Assembly (NCBI RefSeq): GCF_001704635.1
Contig: NZ_MAXF01000028.1
Coordinates: 29,257 to 93,256, forward strand
Source of the DNA: Streptomyces sparsogenes
GTDB lineage: Bacteria > Actinomycetota > Actinomycetes > Streptomycetales > Streptomycetaceae
DNA: 64,000 nucleotides
Reading direction: 5' to 3'
Every line of letters begins with the position of its first letter. Positions within the stretch are counted from its first letter, which is position 1. The notes under the pieces were generated by a model that worked only from the letters and a program-made list of their open reading frames with translations, was not told the DNA's origin and made no database searches. Made by a program: the position numbers and the translations under genes. This document shows positions 1-10,665 of this stretch, one piece after another.

Positions 1-1
1 A

Positions 2-103
2 GTCACGGGGGCGAGCGGATCGTCGGTCGTCGTCTTCCTGGCCATCGCCGTCCAGCATCCCACGGACCGCCGACAGCCCGGCTTTCCGGATGCCCGACAA
101 TGA
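2..103 (+). CDS. possible C-terminal end of an upstream plus-strand gene (partial)
   Basis: Reading from base 2, an open frame runs to a TGA at 101-103 and gives about 33 residues with a short hydrophobic stretch (SSVVVFLAIAV) followed by a charged tail. Its stop would overlap the start of the next plus-strand gene at 90, as is common for coupled genes. The piece is too short to identify and could be chance. The opposite strand is also open here, but its composition looks like a shadow. Confidence 0.2.
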   Translation, partial: VTGASGSSVVVFLAIAVQHPTDRRQPGFPDARQ

Positions 104-368
104 TCCGGTGACCGACGCGCGACCCGACCCCGTACGACACGTCCTGGTGCTGCCCGACCGCGACGCGGCGGAGGAGGTGGCCGAGGCGCTGTCCGAGCGC
201 TTCGGCGTCCCCGAGGAACCCCACCTGGTCCGCGACGCGCTGGCCGGGGAGGACGACGCGGAGGACGCGCAGTGGCTGGTGGTCGTGGAGGACCCGGCCG
301 GGGCGCTGGACCCGGCGGCACTGGACGCGTTCGCCTCCGAATACGAGGGGTGGCTGGAGGCCGAGTAG
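90..368 (+). CDS. small acidic hypothetical protein
   Basis: This 92-residue protein is strongly acidic, with many Asp and Glu residues throughout. It has no signal peptide, membrane segment or cysteine motif, and I recognise no family. The pattern of alternating hydrophobic positions and conserved-looking segments (VLVLPDRDAAEEVAEAL, then WLVVVEDPAGALDP) suggests a compact alpha/beta fold of the ferredoxin-like or ribonuclease-inhibitor-like kind, but that is inference. Codon third positions are almost all G or C, supporting real coding. It stops 17 bp from the converging antitoxin gene. No function is assigned. Confidence 0.6.
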   Translation: MPDNDPVTDARPDPVRHVLVLPDRDAAEEVAEALSERFGVPEEPHLVRDALAGEDDAEDAQWLVVVEDPAGALDPAALDAFASEYEGWLEAE

Positions 369-385
369 CCCCGCCGGCCGTGCGG

Positions 386-700
386 TTACGCGCTATCGGC
401 GTGCGGAGTGAGCTCGACGCGCAGGTCCAGGTCAAGGGCCCGGGCGAGTCGGTCGAGGACCGGAATCGTGGGGACGGTACCGCCGCCCTCGAACCGCGCC
501 ACCGCTGACTGGGTCATCCCCGCTCGCCGCCCCAGCTCACTCTGCGACAGTCCGAGATCCGTCCGCCGTTCGCGGACCGTCTCACCAAGCTCGAAGCGCA
601 GCCGCGCCGCCGCGTACTCCTCTTCGATCTCGGGCGTGAAGGCCCGTGCCAGACGCGCCTGCGCGAGGCCGGTCCGTTTGGTCTCGGTCTCAGCGGTCAC
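386..700 (-). CDS. XRE-family antitoxin (HigA-like)
   Basis: A 104-residue protein with a helix-turn-helix of the Cro/CI (XRE) type at about residues 40-95; GLSQSELGRRAGMTQSAVAR is the recognition part. It is the second gene of a pair. Its GTG start overlaps the TGA of the toxin gene in a GTGA, so translation is probably coupled. In HigBA-type systems the second gene product neutralises the toxin and represses the shared promoter, and order and domains here fit that. The N-terminal 30 residues are probably an extension that could contact the toxin. It could instead be a stand-alone regulator, but the overlap makes this unlikely. Confidence 0.85.
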   Translation of the reverse strand: MTAETETKRTGLAQARLARAFTPEIEEEYAAARLRFELGETVRERRTDLGLSQSELGRRAGMTQSAVARFEGGGTVPTIPVLDRLARALDLDLRVELTPHADSA

Positions 701-1047
701 GACTCCTCCTCATCCACGGTGTGGCCTTCCGACTGGCAGCGCTTGAGGGCCTGTCTCGCACGCTCCACCTCAGCAAACTCCCGCATGCGCGTCTTGGGAA
801 AGACCGTGAGCATGATGATGCGTCGCTCAGGCGCGATCCAATACGTGATCCGGACCCGCTGGCCGCCACAGTAGAACCGAAGCTCGCGCAACTTCCCGTC
901 CAGCTGACGCGTGTACGGCTCACCCAGGTGGACACCACGTTCCTCAAGCAGATCCAAGTGCATGAGGGCCTGCGCCCAGCGCTTGTCGTCCAGGCAGGCC
1001 AACCACGACTCCACCTCAGGCTCCAGTTCGACACTACCCCACCTCAT
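697..1047 (-). CDS. HigB/Gp49-like RelE-superfamily toxin
   Basis: About 116 residues from the ATG at 1045-1047; a longer form from 1104 is open but lacks a better start. The sequence fits the phage-Gp49/HigB family of ribosome-dependent mRNA interferases: an N-terminal VESWLACLDD helix region, the LLEERG...GEPYTRQL segment, then KLRELRF, followed by the beta-strand pair around RVRITYWIAPERRIIML and a basic C-terminal helix. Family members cleave mRNA on the ribosome; that activity is inferred here. The toxin precedes the antitoxin, the usual hig order. A near-palindrome lies immediately upstream of the ATG and is probably the autoregulatory operator. Confidence 0.82.
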   Translation of the reverse strand: MRWGSVELEPEVESWLACLDDKRWAQALMHLDLLEERGVHLGEPYTRQLDGKLRELRFYCGGQRVRITYWIAPERRIIMLTVFPKTRMREFAEVERARQALKRCQSEGHTVDEEES

Positions 1048-1061
1048 AGCATTAACGCTAT
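1044..1061 (-). promoter_or_regulatory. near-palindrome at the toxin start, likely autoregulatory operator
   Basis: On the minus strand the sequence just before and into the toxin ATG reads TAGCGTTAATGCTA. This is a near-perfect dyad (TAGC-TTAA-GCTA with one mismatched pair) that sits on the initiation region. The left part TAGCGT also resembles a -10 hexamer about 7 bases from the ATG, so the mRNA may be almost leaderless. HigA-type antitoxins bind such dyads over their own promoter; the assignment is inference. Confidence 0.5.
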
Positions 1062-1150
1062 GGAAGGCGTCGGTGCCCGAGAGGTCGATCGAGGGTTGGT
1101 CCACCCGATCGAGACCGGGTCGGACATGTGCACGAGTGAGATGACCCAGG

Positions 1151-3784
1151 TCATGTGACCGCTGCCCTCAGGTCCGGGCCGGTGATGGCGATCGGGCCGG
1201 CGGAGTCGGTGCGCAGGACGGCGGCGCCCTGGGCGCGGAGCGTGGCGACGGTTCTGGGCGACGGGTGGCCATAGGGGTTGTCGGCACCACAACTGATCAC
1301 GGCCAGTCGCGGGCTCAGCCGGCGCAGCAGGCGCGGGTCCTGGTAGGCGGAGCCGTGGTGGGCGACCTTGAGGACGTCCACCTCGGGCAGCGCGGGGTGG
1401 GCCGCCAGCAGGGCGCTCTGGGCGGGTGGTTCGAGATCGCCCAGGAGGAGGAGGGTCAGTCCCGCCGTGCGGACCAGAAGGGTGACGCTCGCGTCGTTCG
1501 GCCCCTCCACGCCCGGCGCGACGGGCGTGGAGGGTGTGGTCGGCCCGGCCGGCCCGGCCGGCACGGTGGGCCCGGCCGGGGGCGGGGGCCAGAGGACCTC
1601 CCAGGACAGGGAGCCGACCCGGCGGCGCTCCCCCGGCGTGGCGGTGATCACCGGGATGTGTGCCGCCTCGGCCCGGCGGCGCACGGACTCGGCCTGTTCC
1701 GGCGGATCCCGCAGGGCCGTCGTCTCGATCGCCCCCACCGCCCGCCCCCGCACCGCGCCACTCAGCCCGGCCACATGGTCGGCGTGGAAGTGGGTGAGGA
1801 CCAGCAGCGGTACGCGGACCACGCCGAGCGCCCGCAGGCAGCGGTCCACGGCGCGCGGCTCCGGCCCGGTGTCCACGACGACGGCCGTGCCGGGTCCGGC
1901 GGAGAGGACCAGCGCGTCGCCCTGGCCGACGTCGCAGACCACCATGCGCCAACCGGGCGGCGGCCAGCCGGTGATGACACGGACCAGCGGGGCCGGGCGG
2001 AGGAGCGCGAGCAGCAGGAGCAGCGCACAGAGCGCGCACAACACCCGGTGTCTCAGCAGGCGACCGCCGGTGAGCACGGCCACCGCCGAGACGGCGGCCA
2101 GCAGCAGTCCCCCCGCCCAGCCGCCCGGCCAGGCCGTCTCCGCCCCGGGCAGCCCGGCGCCGGTGCGCGCCACGGTGGCGATCCACCGGGCCGGCCAACC
2201 GGCCAGCCAGGCCAGGCACTCGGCGACCGGAAACGCGAGCGGGGCCGCCGCGAGGGCCGCGAAGCCGAGGACCGTGGCGGGGGCGACCGCGAGCTCGGCG
2301 ACCAGGTTGCAGGGGATCGCCACCAGGCTCACCCGCCCGGACAGCAGCACGACGACCGGGGCGCACACCGCCTGGGCCGCCACCGCCGCCGCCAGCATCT
2401 CGGCCGGCCGGGGTGGCAGCCCGCGCCGCCGCAGGGCGGCGCTCAGGCCGGGCGCGAGGGTGAGCAGCGCCCCCGTGGCCAGCACGGACAGCACGAACCC
2501 ATAACTCCGCGCCAGCCACGGGTCGTAGAGGACCAGCACGAGCACGGCGGCGGCCAGGGCGGGCAGGAGGGACCGGCGCCGGCCGGTGGCGATGGCCAGC
2601 AGCGTGATCAGCCCGCACGCGGCGGCGCGCAGCACGCTGGGATCGGGTCTGCAGACGATGACGAAGCCCAGCGTGAGCGCGCCACCGAGCAGCGCGGTCA
2701 GCCGCAGCGGGATGCCCAGCCGGGCGGCGAGACCGCGCCGCTCGACCCGGGCGGCCAGATGGGGCGGGCCGATCAGCAGGGCCAGGATCAGGGACAGGTT
2801 GCTTCCGCTGACCGCCAGCAGGTGCGTCATGTCCGCGGCGCGGAACGCCTCGTCGAGGTCCGGCGGCACCCGTGAGGTGTCCCCCACGACGAGTCCCGGG
2901 AGCAGGGCCCGCGCGTCGGGGGCCAGCCCGTCGGTCGCCGCGCGCAGTCCGGCGCGCAGCCGTCCCGCCGCGCGCTGGGCCGCGCTGGGCCCCGCGAGGA
3001 TCCGCGGCGCACTCCCGCCGTCGACGACGCGCACCACGGCGGCGAGGCGGTCGCCGTCGTGGGAGGGCGGGGCGAGGCGGCCGTGCACGCGCAGGCGCGT
3101 GGAGGGCAGCAGCCCGAGCCAGGCGGCCCGCTGCCGGGGCGATGCGTAGGTGATCACGAGGACCGGAGCGCGGGTGGTGGCCGCCGGGCCACCACGGTCG
3201 GGGGCGACACGGGTGACCTCCGCCTCCATCACCACGGACGCGTCCGCGAGCGCGGCCCCGCGCACCCGGGGGCGGGTGGGGCGCGGGTCGCCCGTGACGG
3301 TCAGCTCGACGATGGCCTCGGCGTACGCCCCGGCCAGCGCCGGCACCGGCCCCCGCCGCACGTCCGCCGCGTGCGCCCATGCGACGGCAGCCGCCACGAC
3401 CCCAGCCACCAGCGCCGCGAGCACACTCCCCGCCACCCCGCACCACCCCGCGCGGCGCGCCCCACCGCGCCCCGCCGCGCCGGGCCGCCGGGGTGGGGTG
3501 CCGTTCGCAGGTGGAGGCTCGGTGTGGGGCGGCGGTGGGGCGCCGCGGGAGCGGTGGGTGGTCCACAGGAGGGCGGCGGCCGCCAGGCACGCTGTCACGC
3601 AGACCAGGACCACCGTGCGGCCGGGCGCATCGAGGGTGAGCGCGGCCGCGAGCCAGGCCGCGAGGGCGGGGGGTACGAGGCGCAGGTCGGTCGGGCCCTC
3701 CTGACGTGGGGCGGAGGCGCCACGCGGGGAGGCGGCCTCGGCGTGCACCGGGGCGCGGGGGCGCGCGGCCTGCTGGGGCGTCAT
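1151..3784 (-). CDS. comEC: ComEC/Rec2-family DNA-uptake channel
   Basis: An 877-residue polytopic membrane protein. After a proline-rich start come membrane helices and a DUF4131-type soluble region at about 100-290. The Competence-domain helix bundle follows at about 290-560. A C-terminal metallo-beta-lactamase-like domain spans about 590-870, with the metal motif LTHFHADHVAGL near residue 661 and VAHHGS near 811. In transformable bacteria ComEC forms the inner-membrane channel for single-stranded DNA and the lactamase domain may degrade the other strand. Streptomyces are not classically competent, so the role here is uncertain. Its ATG overlaps the comEA stop in an ATGA. Length is usual for actinobacterial ComEC. 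Confidence 0.93.
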   Translation of the reverse strand: MTPQQAARPRAPVHAEAASPRGASAPRQEGPTDLRLVPPALAAWLAAALTLDAPGRTVVLVCVTACLAAAALLWTTHRSRGAPPPPHTEPPPANGTPPRRPGAAGRGGARRAGWCGVAGSVLAALVAGVVAAAVAWAHAADVRRGPVPALAGAYAEAIVELTVTGDPRPTRPRVRGAALADASVVMEAEVTRVAPDRGGPAATTRAPVLVITYASPRQRAAWLGLLPSTRLRVHGRLAPPSHDGDRLAAVVRVVDGGSAPRILAGPSAAQRAAGRLRAGLRAATDGLAPDARALLPGLVVGDTSRVPPDLDEAFRAADMTHLLAVSGSNLSLILALLIGPPHLAARVERRGLAARLGIPLRLTALLGGALTLGFVIVCRPDPSVLRAAACGLITLLAIATGRRRSLLPALAAAVLVLVLYDPWLARSYGFVLSVLATGALLTLAPGLSAALRRRGLPPRPAEMLAAAVAAQAVCAPVVVLLSGRVSLVAIPCNLVAELAVAPATVLGFAALAAAPLAFPVAECLAWLAGWPARWIATVARTGAGLPGAETAWPGGWAGGLLLAAVSAVAVLTGGRLLRHRVLCALCALLLLLALLRPAPLVRVITGWPPPGWRMVVCDVGQGDALVLSAGPGTAVVVDTGPEPRAVDRCLRALGVVRVPLLVLTHFHADHVAGLSGAVRGRAVGAIETTALRDPPEQAESVRRRAEAAHIPVITATPGERRRVGSLSWEVLWPPPPAGPTVPAGPAGPTTPSTPVAPGVEGPNDASVTLLVRTAGLTLLLLGDLEPPAQSALLAAHPALPEVDVLKVAHHGSAYQDPRLLRRLSPRLAVISCGADNPYGHPSPRTVATLRAQGAAVLRTDSAGPIAITGPDLRAAVT

Positions 3785-5250
3785 GGGCGTACCAGGGGGC
3801 GGAGGTCGGCGAACCGGCGCTCGCCGATCCCGTTCACCTCGCGGAGTTCGTCGATGGAGCGGAAGCCGCCGCGCTGAGTGCGGTAGTCGAGGATGTGGCG
3901 GGCCAGGACGGGGCCCACCCCGGGGAGGGTGTCCAACTGCTCGGCGGTGGCGGAGTTCAGGCTGATCGGCCCGACCGGCGCGGGGCCCGCGCCACCCGCT
4001 CCCCCGCCCGCACCGCCGCCCGTACCTCCGCCCGCTCCGGCTGGGGCGGCGGGGCCGCCGCCGGCGGCGCTGGGGGCGGGCGGCGCGCCCACCACGATCT
4101 GCTCGCCGTCGGTCAGGACCCGGGCCCGGTTCAGCCCGCGGAGGTCCGCGCCCGCCCGGACCCCTCCGGCCGCCTCCAGCGCGTCGGCGACCCTCGATCC
4201 GGAGCGCAGCCGGTGCACCCCCGGGTCGCGGACCTTGCCCGACACATCAACCACGACCGAGCCCTCGGCACCGGCCGTCGGCGCCGCCCCGGCGGCGGGC
4301 CGCGCCCCGGGCGGCGGAGCCGGGGGCCGCTCGGAGGCCGCCGCGCGGGGAGGCTCCGGGGGCGGCGCGGCGACCGTCTGCGGTCGGCCGGTCCAGAAGT
4401 GGTACGCGGCGAAGGCCACCGCGATGAGCAACGCGACCGCCAGGGCGGCCAGGGTCCGCGGCTCGATGCCACAGCGGAGCTGAAGCCACAGCGGCAGCCG
4501 CTCCCTGAGCGCGAGCCGCACCCGGTCGCGGCGCGGGAGGGCCGAGTCGCGGGGTGGGAGGGTCGAGTCGCGGCGCGGAAGGACCGGGTCCGGGCGCGGC
4601 ACCGTCGCCTCGCGGCGCGGCGTGTCCAGAGCACGGCTCGGCACGGTCGCCTCCCGGCCCGACACAGCCGCCCCGCCGCGCGGCGTGTCCAGAGCGCCGC
4701 GTGGCCTGTTCAGGGCGCGACGTGGCACGGTCGTGCGGGTGGTGCCCTCCGGAGTGCCTGGGCCGTTCGGGGCTCCGGGGTCGCCCGGGGCAGCCGAGGA
4801 GTTCGGTGCGCCCGGGCCGTCCGGGGCGTCCGGGTCATCCGGGGCGCCGAGGCCGTCCGCGGCATCTGCGCCGGCGGCCTCGGCGCTCGTCTTGGCCGAC
4901 ACCGGGTCCCGCTCCGGGGCCGGTCCCGTGGTCGGCCCCGCGCCCCGTGCCGTATCCCGCGCCGCGCACGGGGTGTCCGGGCGCCCAGGGGCACCGTCCG
5001 GCGGGTGAGCGCCATTCGGGGCGGCCTCCGGGGGTGGTGGGGGTGGCGCCGCGGGGAAGAGCGCGGCCGCACGCGCCTGGCGGTGGTATGCGGCGGCGGC
5101 CGGGCGCGCGCCGAGGCGGCGGCGCAGCTGATGCGCCGTACCGGAGGGCGGTCGGCGGCGCAGTTGGTGCCCCGTACCGGAGGGCGGGCGGCGGTCGTGG
5201 CGGCGGCGTGAAGCCGGCCTCGTGGTTACTGTGCGTGATCGTGCTCCCAT
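3781..5250 (-). CDS. comEA: ComEA-like helix-hairpin-helix DNA-binding protein
   Basis: About 489 residues from the ATG at 5248-5250, chosen over an upstream ATG at 5316 because the longer part has poor composition. Order: a long disordered N-terminal half rich in Pro, Ala, Gly and Asp with repeated short phrases (ALDTPR, REATVP, LPRRDS); one membrane helix near residue 263 (LAALAVALLIAVAFAAY); a SLBB domain (about 330-385); a Gly/Ala linker; and two helix-hairpin-helix motifs at about 428-488 (LDTLPGVGPVLA and VNGIGERRF). ComEA proteins hold incoming duplex DNA at the membrane for ComEC. The cytoplasmic disordered region is far longer than in Bacillus ComEA (about 200 residues in total). Confidence 0.88.
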   Translation of the reverse strand: MGARSRTVTTRPASRRRHDRRPPSGTGHQLRRRPPSGTAHQLRRRLGARPAAAAYHRQARAAALFPAAPPPPPPEAAPNGAHPPDGAPGRPDTPCAARDTARGAGPTTGPAPERDPVSAKTSAEAAGADAADGLGAPDDPDAPDGPGAPNSSAAPGDPGAPNGPGTPEGTTRTTVPRRALNRPRGALDTPRGGAAVSGREATVPSRALDTPRREATVPRPDPVLPRRDSTLPPRDSALPRRDRVRLALRERLPLWLQLRCGIEPRTLAALAVALLIAVAFAAYHFWTGRPQTVAAPPPEPPRAAASERPPAPPPGARPAAGAAPTAGAEGSVVVDVSGKVRDPGVHRLRSGSRVADALEAAGGVRAGADLRGLNRARVLTDGEQIVVGAPPAPSAAGGGPAAPAGAGGGTGGGAGGGAGGAGPAPVGPISLNSATAEQLDTLPGVGPVLARHILDYRTQRGGFRSIDELREVNGIGERRFADLRPLVRP

Positions 5251-5405
5251 GCGTCCTGACGGTAGGCCGCCTCGCCCGATCTCGCCGACGGGCCCCGATT
5301 TCCGGGGATAACCCACCGGTTGTGGATAACCCGGTCACCCGGACGTGTCCCCGAACCGGCCCCGTCGAGCCACCGCCCCACCGAGCCCGGCCCGCCGCCG
5401 CTCCC
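5251..5405. promoter_or_regulatory. spacer with two GGATAACCC repeats, one a DnaA-box match
   Basis: The 155-bp gap between the degV stop and the comEA start holds two GGATAACCC direct repeats at 5306-5314 and 5324-5332, 18 bp apart. On the minus strand the second lies in TTATCCACA (5321-5329), which matches the classical DnaA box exactly; the first gives TTATCCCC. Whether DnaA binds here is unknown. Confidence 0.35.
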
Positions 5406-6251
5406 CTACCGCGGTGAGACCACCGCGCCCAGCAGTCCGGGCCCCGTGTGGGCGCCGATGACCGCGCCGACCTCGCTCACGTACAGCTCCGCCAGCCCGG
5501 GGACCCGCTCGCGCAGCCGTTCCGCGAGGGCCGTCGCACGGTCGCTCGCGGCGAGGTGCTGGACCGCGATGTCCACGGGGCTCCGGCCCGCCCGTTCCAC
5601 CACGATCTCCTCCAGCCGGGCGATGGCCCTGGACGCGGTGCGGACCTTCTCCCGCAGTTCGATCCGGCCCTCGTCCAGTTGCAGCAGCGGCTTGACCGCC
5701 AGGGCCGAGCCGAGCAGGGCCTGGGCCGCCCCGATGCGGCCGCCGCGGCGCAGGTAGTCGAGGGTGTCGACGTAGAAGTAGGCGGCCGTGGACTCGGCCC
5801 GCTTCTCGGCTGCCGCGACGGCCTCGTCCAGCGTGCCGCCGCTCTCGGCGGTCTCGGCCGCCGAGAGCGCGCAGAAGCCGAGGGCCATGGCCACCATGCC
5901 GCTGTCCACGACCCGCACCGGCACGGGGGCGTCCTGGGCCGCGAGCACGGCGGCGTCGTAGGTGCCGGAGATCTCGGCCGACAGGTGGAGGGAGACGATG
6001 CCGGTCGCGCCCGCCTCGGCGGCGGCCCGGTAGGCGGCCGCGAACATCCCCGGGCTGGGCCGGGACGTGGTCACCGGTCTGCGCTTCTGCAACGCCTGCG
6101 CGAGGGACCGGGCCGAGATCTCGGTCCCCTCCTCGAGGGCCCGGTCTCCGAGCACCACCGTCAACGGCACAGCGACGATGCGGTGCCGCTCCATGGCCTC
6201 CTGCGGAAGGTACGCCGTGGAATCGGTCACGATCGCGACATGGCGGGACAT
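5406..6251 (-). CDS. DegV-family fatty-acid-binding protein
   Basis: A 281-residue protein starting at the ATG at 6249-6251 (MSRHVAIVTDSTAYLP). Family hallmarks are the N-terminal VTDST loop, the TSRPSPGMF segment, the SGTYDAA motif and the C-terminal GAVIGAHTGPG signature. DegV/FakB proteins bind a fatty acid in a buried pocket; in Firmicutes FakB presents it to the kinase FakA for phosphorylation. No FakA-like gene is visible in the window, so only lipid binding is inferred. It lies upstream of comEA on the same strand, with a 155-bp spacer. Confidence 0.9.
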   Translation of the reverse strand: MSRHVAIVTDSTAYLPQEAMERHRIVAVPLTVVLGDRALEEGTEISARSLAQALQKRRPVTTSRPSPGMFAAAYRAAAEAGATGIVSLHLSAEISGTYDAAVLAAQDAPVPVRVVDSGMVAMALGFCALSAAETAESGGTLDEAVAAAEKRAESTAAYFYVDTLDYLRRGGRIGAAQALLGSALAVKPLLQLDEGRIELREKVRTASRAIARLEEIVVERAGRSPVDIAVQHLAASDRATALAERLRERVPGLAELYVSEVGAVIGAHTGPGLLGAVVSPR

Positions 6252-6306
6252 GACTGGGAGGTTATCGGGGGACGGCCCGGGCCGACAGCGCGACCCCGCC
6301 GGATGA

Positions 6307-7113
6307 TCAGGTCGTGTTCTCGCGGCGCGCGCCCGGGGTGTCGGCCGCCGCTGTCTCCGGAGCGTCGGCCGCTGACGTCCCCTTCTGCCACCAGCGGTCC
6401 GTCCCGACCGTGGGGGCGGGGCCGGTGATCGACCTCGGTGGTCCGTCGGCCGCCGCGGGCCCGGCCTCAGGGCCGGGATGAGCCGCACCCCCGGAACCGG
6501 CCGCACCCTCCGAAGCCGATGAAGCCCCGGGGACCCCCGAGGCCCCGGACGCCGCCGCCGGCTCCGGGCCCGGCGCCCAGTGCCGCAGCGCGCTCGCCTC
6601 GAACGCGATCTCCCGGTCCAGCTCGTCCAGGTCGTCCCGGGCGAACCGCTGCGCCCGGTCATGTGCCGCCCAGCGCAGCGAGTCGGCGGAGCGCGTGATG
6701 CGCTCGGCGCGCTCCCGCAGCTCGGGCAGCCGGGACTCCAGGCGGGGCTTGGTGGGCTCCTGCTCCAGCCGCTTCAGCTCCTCGTCCAGCTCGCGGCCAT
6801 GGGCGCTGAGCCGGTCGAACAGGGCCAACGCCTCGGACAGCGAGGCGTCTTGCGGCGCCCCCGCGCGCAGCGCCTCGTCGGTCGCCCGCAGCGAGGCGCG
6901 CAGCGACAGGCGCAGCTCGGCGAGCTCGCCGGCCGGGCCGGGCCGCGCGAGCCGCATGGCCCGCAGGCGGGTGTCCTCCACGGTGCGGCGGGCCTGGCCG
7001 ACCGTGCGGTCGATGCCGCGCTTGGCCGCCTTGACCGCCCGCACGCTCACATAGACCCCGGCCGAGACGAGGACCAGGAAGAGAAGCAGCAGGGTCCAGA
7101 CAAGGGCTTCCAT
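6307..7113 (-). CDS. membrane-anchored coiled-coil protein, function unknown
   Basis: About 268 residues from the ATG at 7111-7113, preceded by a GGAG ribosome-binding site. A single N-terminal membrane helix (residues about 4-24, VWTLLLLFLVLVSAGVYV) is followed by a basic stretch and then a highly charged helical region to about 175, with heptad-like Leu, Glu and Arg patterning. The last 90 residues are disordered, rich in Ala, Gly, Pro and Ser. I do not recognise a named family. The topology suggests a short N-out anchor with a cytoplasmic coiled coil. It sits between leuS and degV on the minus strand, downstream of a strong hairpin, so it probably has its own promoter. Confidence 0.8.
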   Translation of the reverse strand: MEALVWTLLLLFLVLVSAGVYVSVRAVKAAKRGIDRTVGQARRTVEDTRLRAMRLARPGPAGELAELRLSLRASLRATDEALRAGAPQDASLSEALALFDRLSAHGRELDEELKRLEQEPTKPRLESRLPELRERAERITRSADSLRWAAHDRAQRFARDDLDELDREIAFEASALRHWAPGPEPAAASGASGVPGASSASEGAAGSGGAAHPGPEAGPAAADGPPRSITGPAPTVGTDRWWQKGTSAADAPETAAADTPGARRENTT

Positions 7114-7207
7114 GCGCGCTCCTTCGCGGCGGTGGGCCGGGCGGCACCGGGCGACACCGGGCGGCTGCGCCGACCGATGGCACCGGACTCGTCCTCCCAC
7201 CGTAAAC

Positions 7208-7255
7208 GGAAGGGGCGGGCCGGGGGTTCCCGACGAACCCCCGACCCGCCCTTCC
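7208..7255 (-). terminator. hairpin after leuS
   Basis: A long inverted repeat: the CGGGGGTTC/GAACCCCCG inner stem (9 bp) is extended by GCGGG/CCCGC and GGAAGG/CCTTCC with small mismatches. It begins about 23 bp past the leuS stop, without a clear U-tract, as is common for Streptomyces terminators. Confidence 0.7.
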
Positions 7256-7277
7256 GCACCAAACGGTCAGCGGACGA

Positions 7278-10151
<2,874 letters not shown>

Positions 10152-10218
10152 GGTCCTCAAAGCTCCATCGGTCGTCTCTGCCTGCGGTACCGGGCGACTC
10201 TTGTCGCAGCCGCGTCTG

Positions 10219-10248
10219 AAACAAAAAGACCCCTCGCACAGGAGGGGA
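10219..10248 (-). terminator. leuS attenuator terminator
   Basis: On the minus strand CCCCTC-CTGTGC-GAGGGG forms a perfect 6-bp GC stem with a six-base loop, followed by TCTTTTTGTTT. It is the most canonical U-tract terminator in the window. It lies between the leader peptide and leuS, about 70 bp before the leuS start, as expected for an attenuator. Confidence 0.8.
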
Positions 10249-10291
10249 CGCCGCGCCGATTCCGACCGGGTGGATCATCGGCCGGGACTGA

Positions 10292-10330
10292 TCAGCGCGG
10301 CCCGCTAAGCAGAAGGCGTACGGCACGCAT
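10292..10330 (-). CDS. leuS leader peptide (MRAVRLLLSGPR)
   Basis: A 12-codon reading frame, ATG to TGA, encodes MRAVRLLLSGPR with three consecutive leucine codons CTT CTG CTT; CTT is rare in Streptomyces. It is followed by alternative hairpins and a U-tract terminator, the arrangement of classical transcription attenuation. GCCGCGC in the last codons can pair with GCGCGGC just before the terminator stem, giving a candidate antiterminator arm. TAACCT, a possible -10 box, ends six bases before the ATG, so the leader mRNA may be leaderless. Classical attenuators upstream of leuS have been predicted in some Streptomyces; this copy fits that class. Confidence 0.82.
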   Translation of the reverse strand: MRAVRLLLSGPR

Positions 10331-10430
10331 GGAGTCAGGTTACCGCAGGGCACAGGCGGCCCGCACGAAGGTGGCGGCCGCGGGGCCGGGACCCCGGAGC
10401 CATGGGAGCGGTCTCCGGACAGACGACGAG

Positions 10431-10461
10431 GGGCGGGCCGTCCTCATCGGACGACCCGCCC
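10431..10461 (-). terminator. hairpin after tRNA-Ala 1
   Basis: GGGCGGG-C-CGTC pairs with GACG-A-CCCGCCC (11 of 12 pairs) around a seven-base loop, starting about 10 bp past the tRNA 3' end on the minus strand. It separates tRNA-Ala transcription from the leuS leader promoter. Confidence 0.65.
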
Positions 10462-10471
10462 ACTCACACTG

Positions 10472-10544
<73 letters not shown>

Positions 10545-10665
10545 AGGTCTTGCTCCGCCCGGTTCCCCCGGCGGCATCGCCTACATTACACGGACCGCCC
10601 GGCCTTCTGCCAAATCGGTTTCCCCGCCCCCGCGCGCGGCCCCGTTGGGCCGTCGCGGAGAACCC

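Noticed and set aside
1044..3590. Long Arg/Gly/Pro-rich minus-strand frame overlapping comEC
   Set aside because: It is the alternative frame of comEC; the comEC frame has clear domains and metal motifs.
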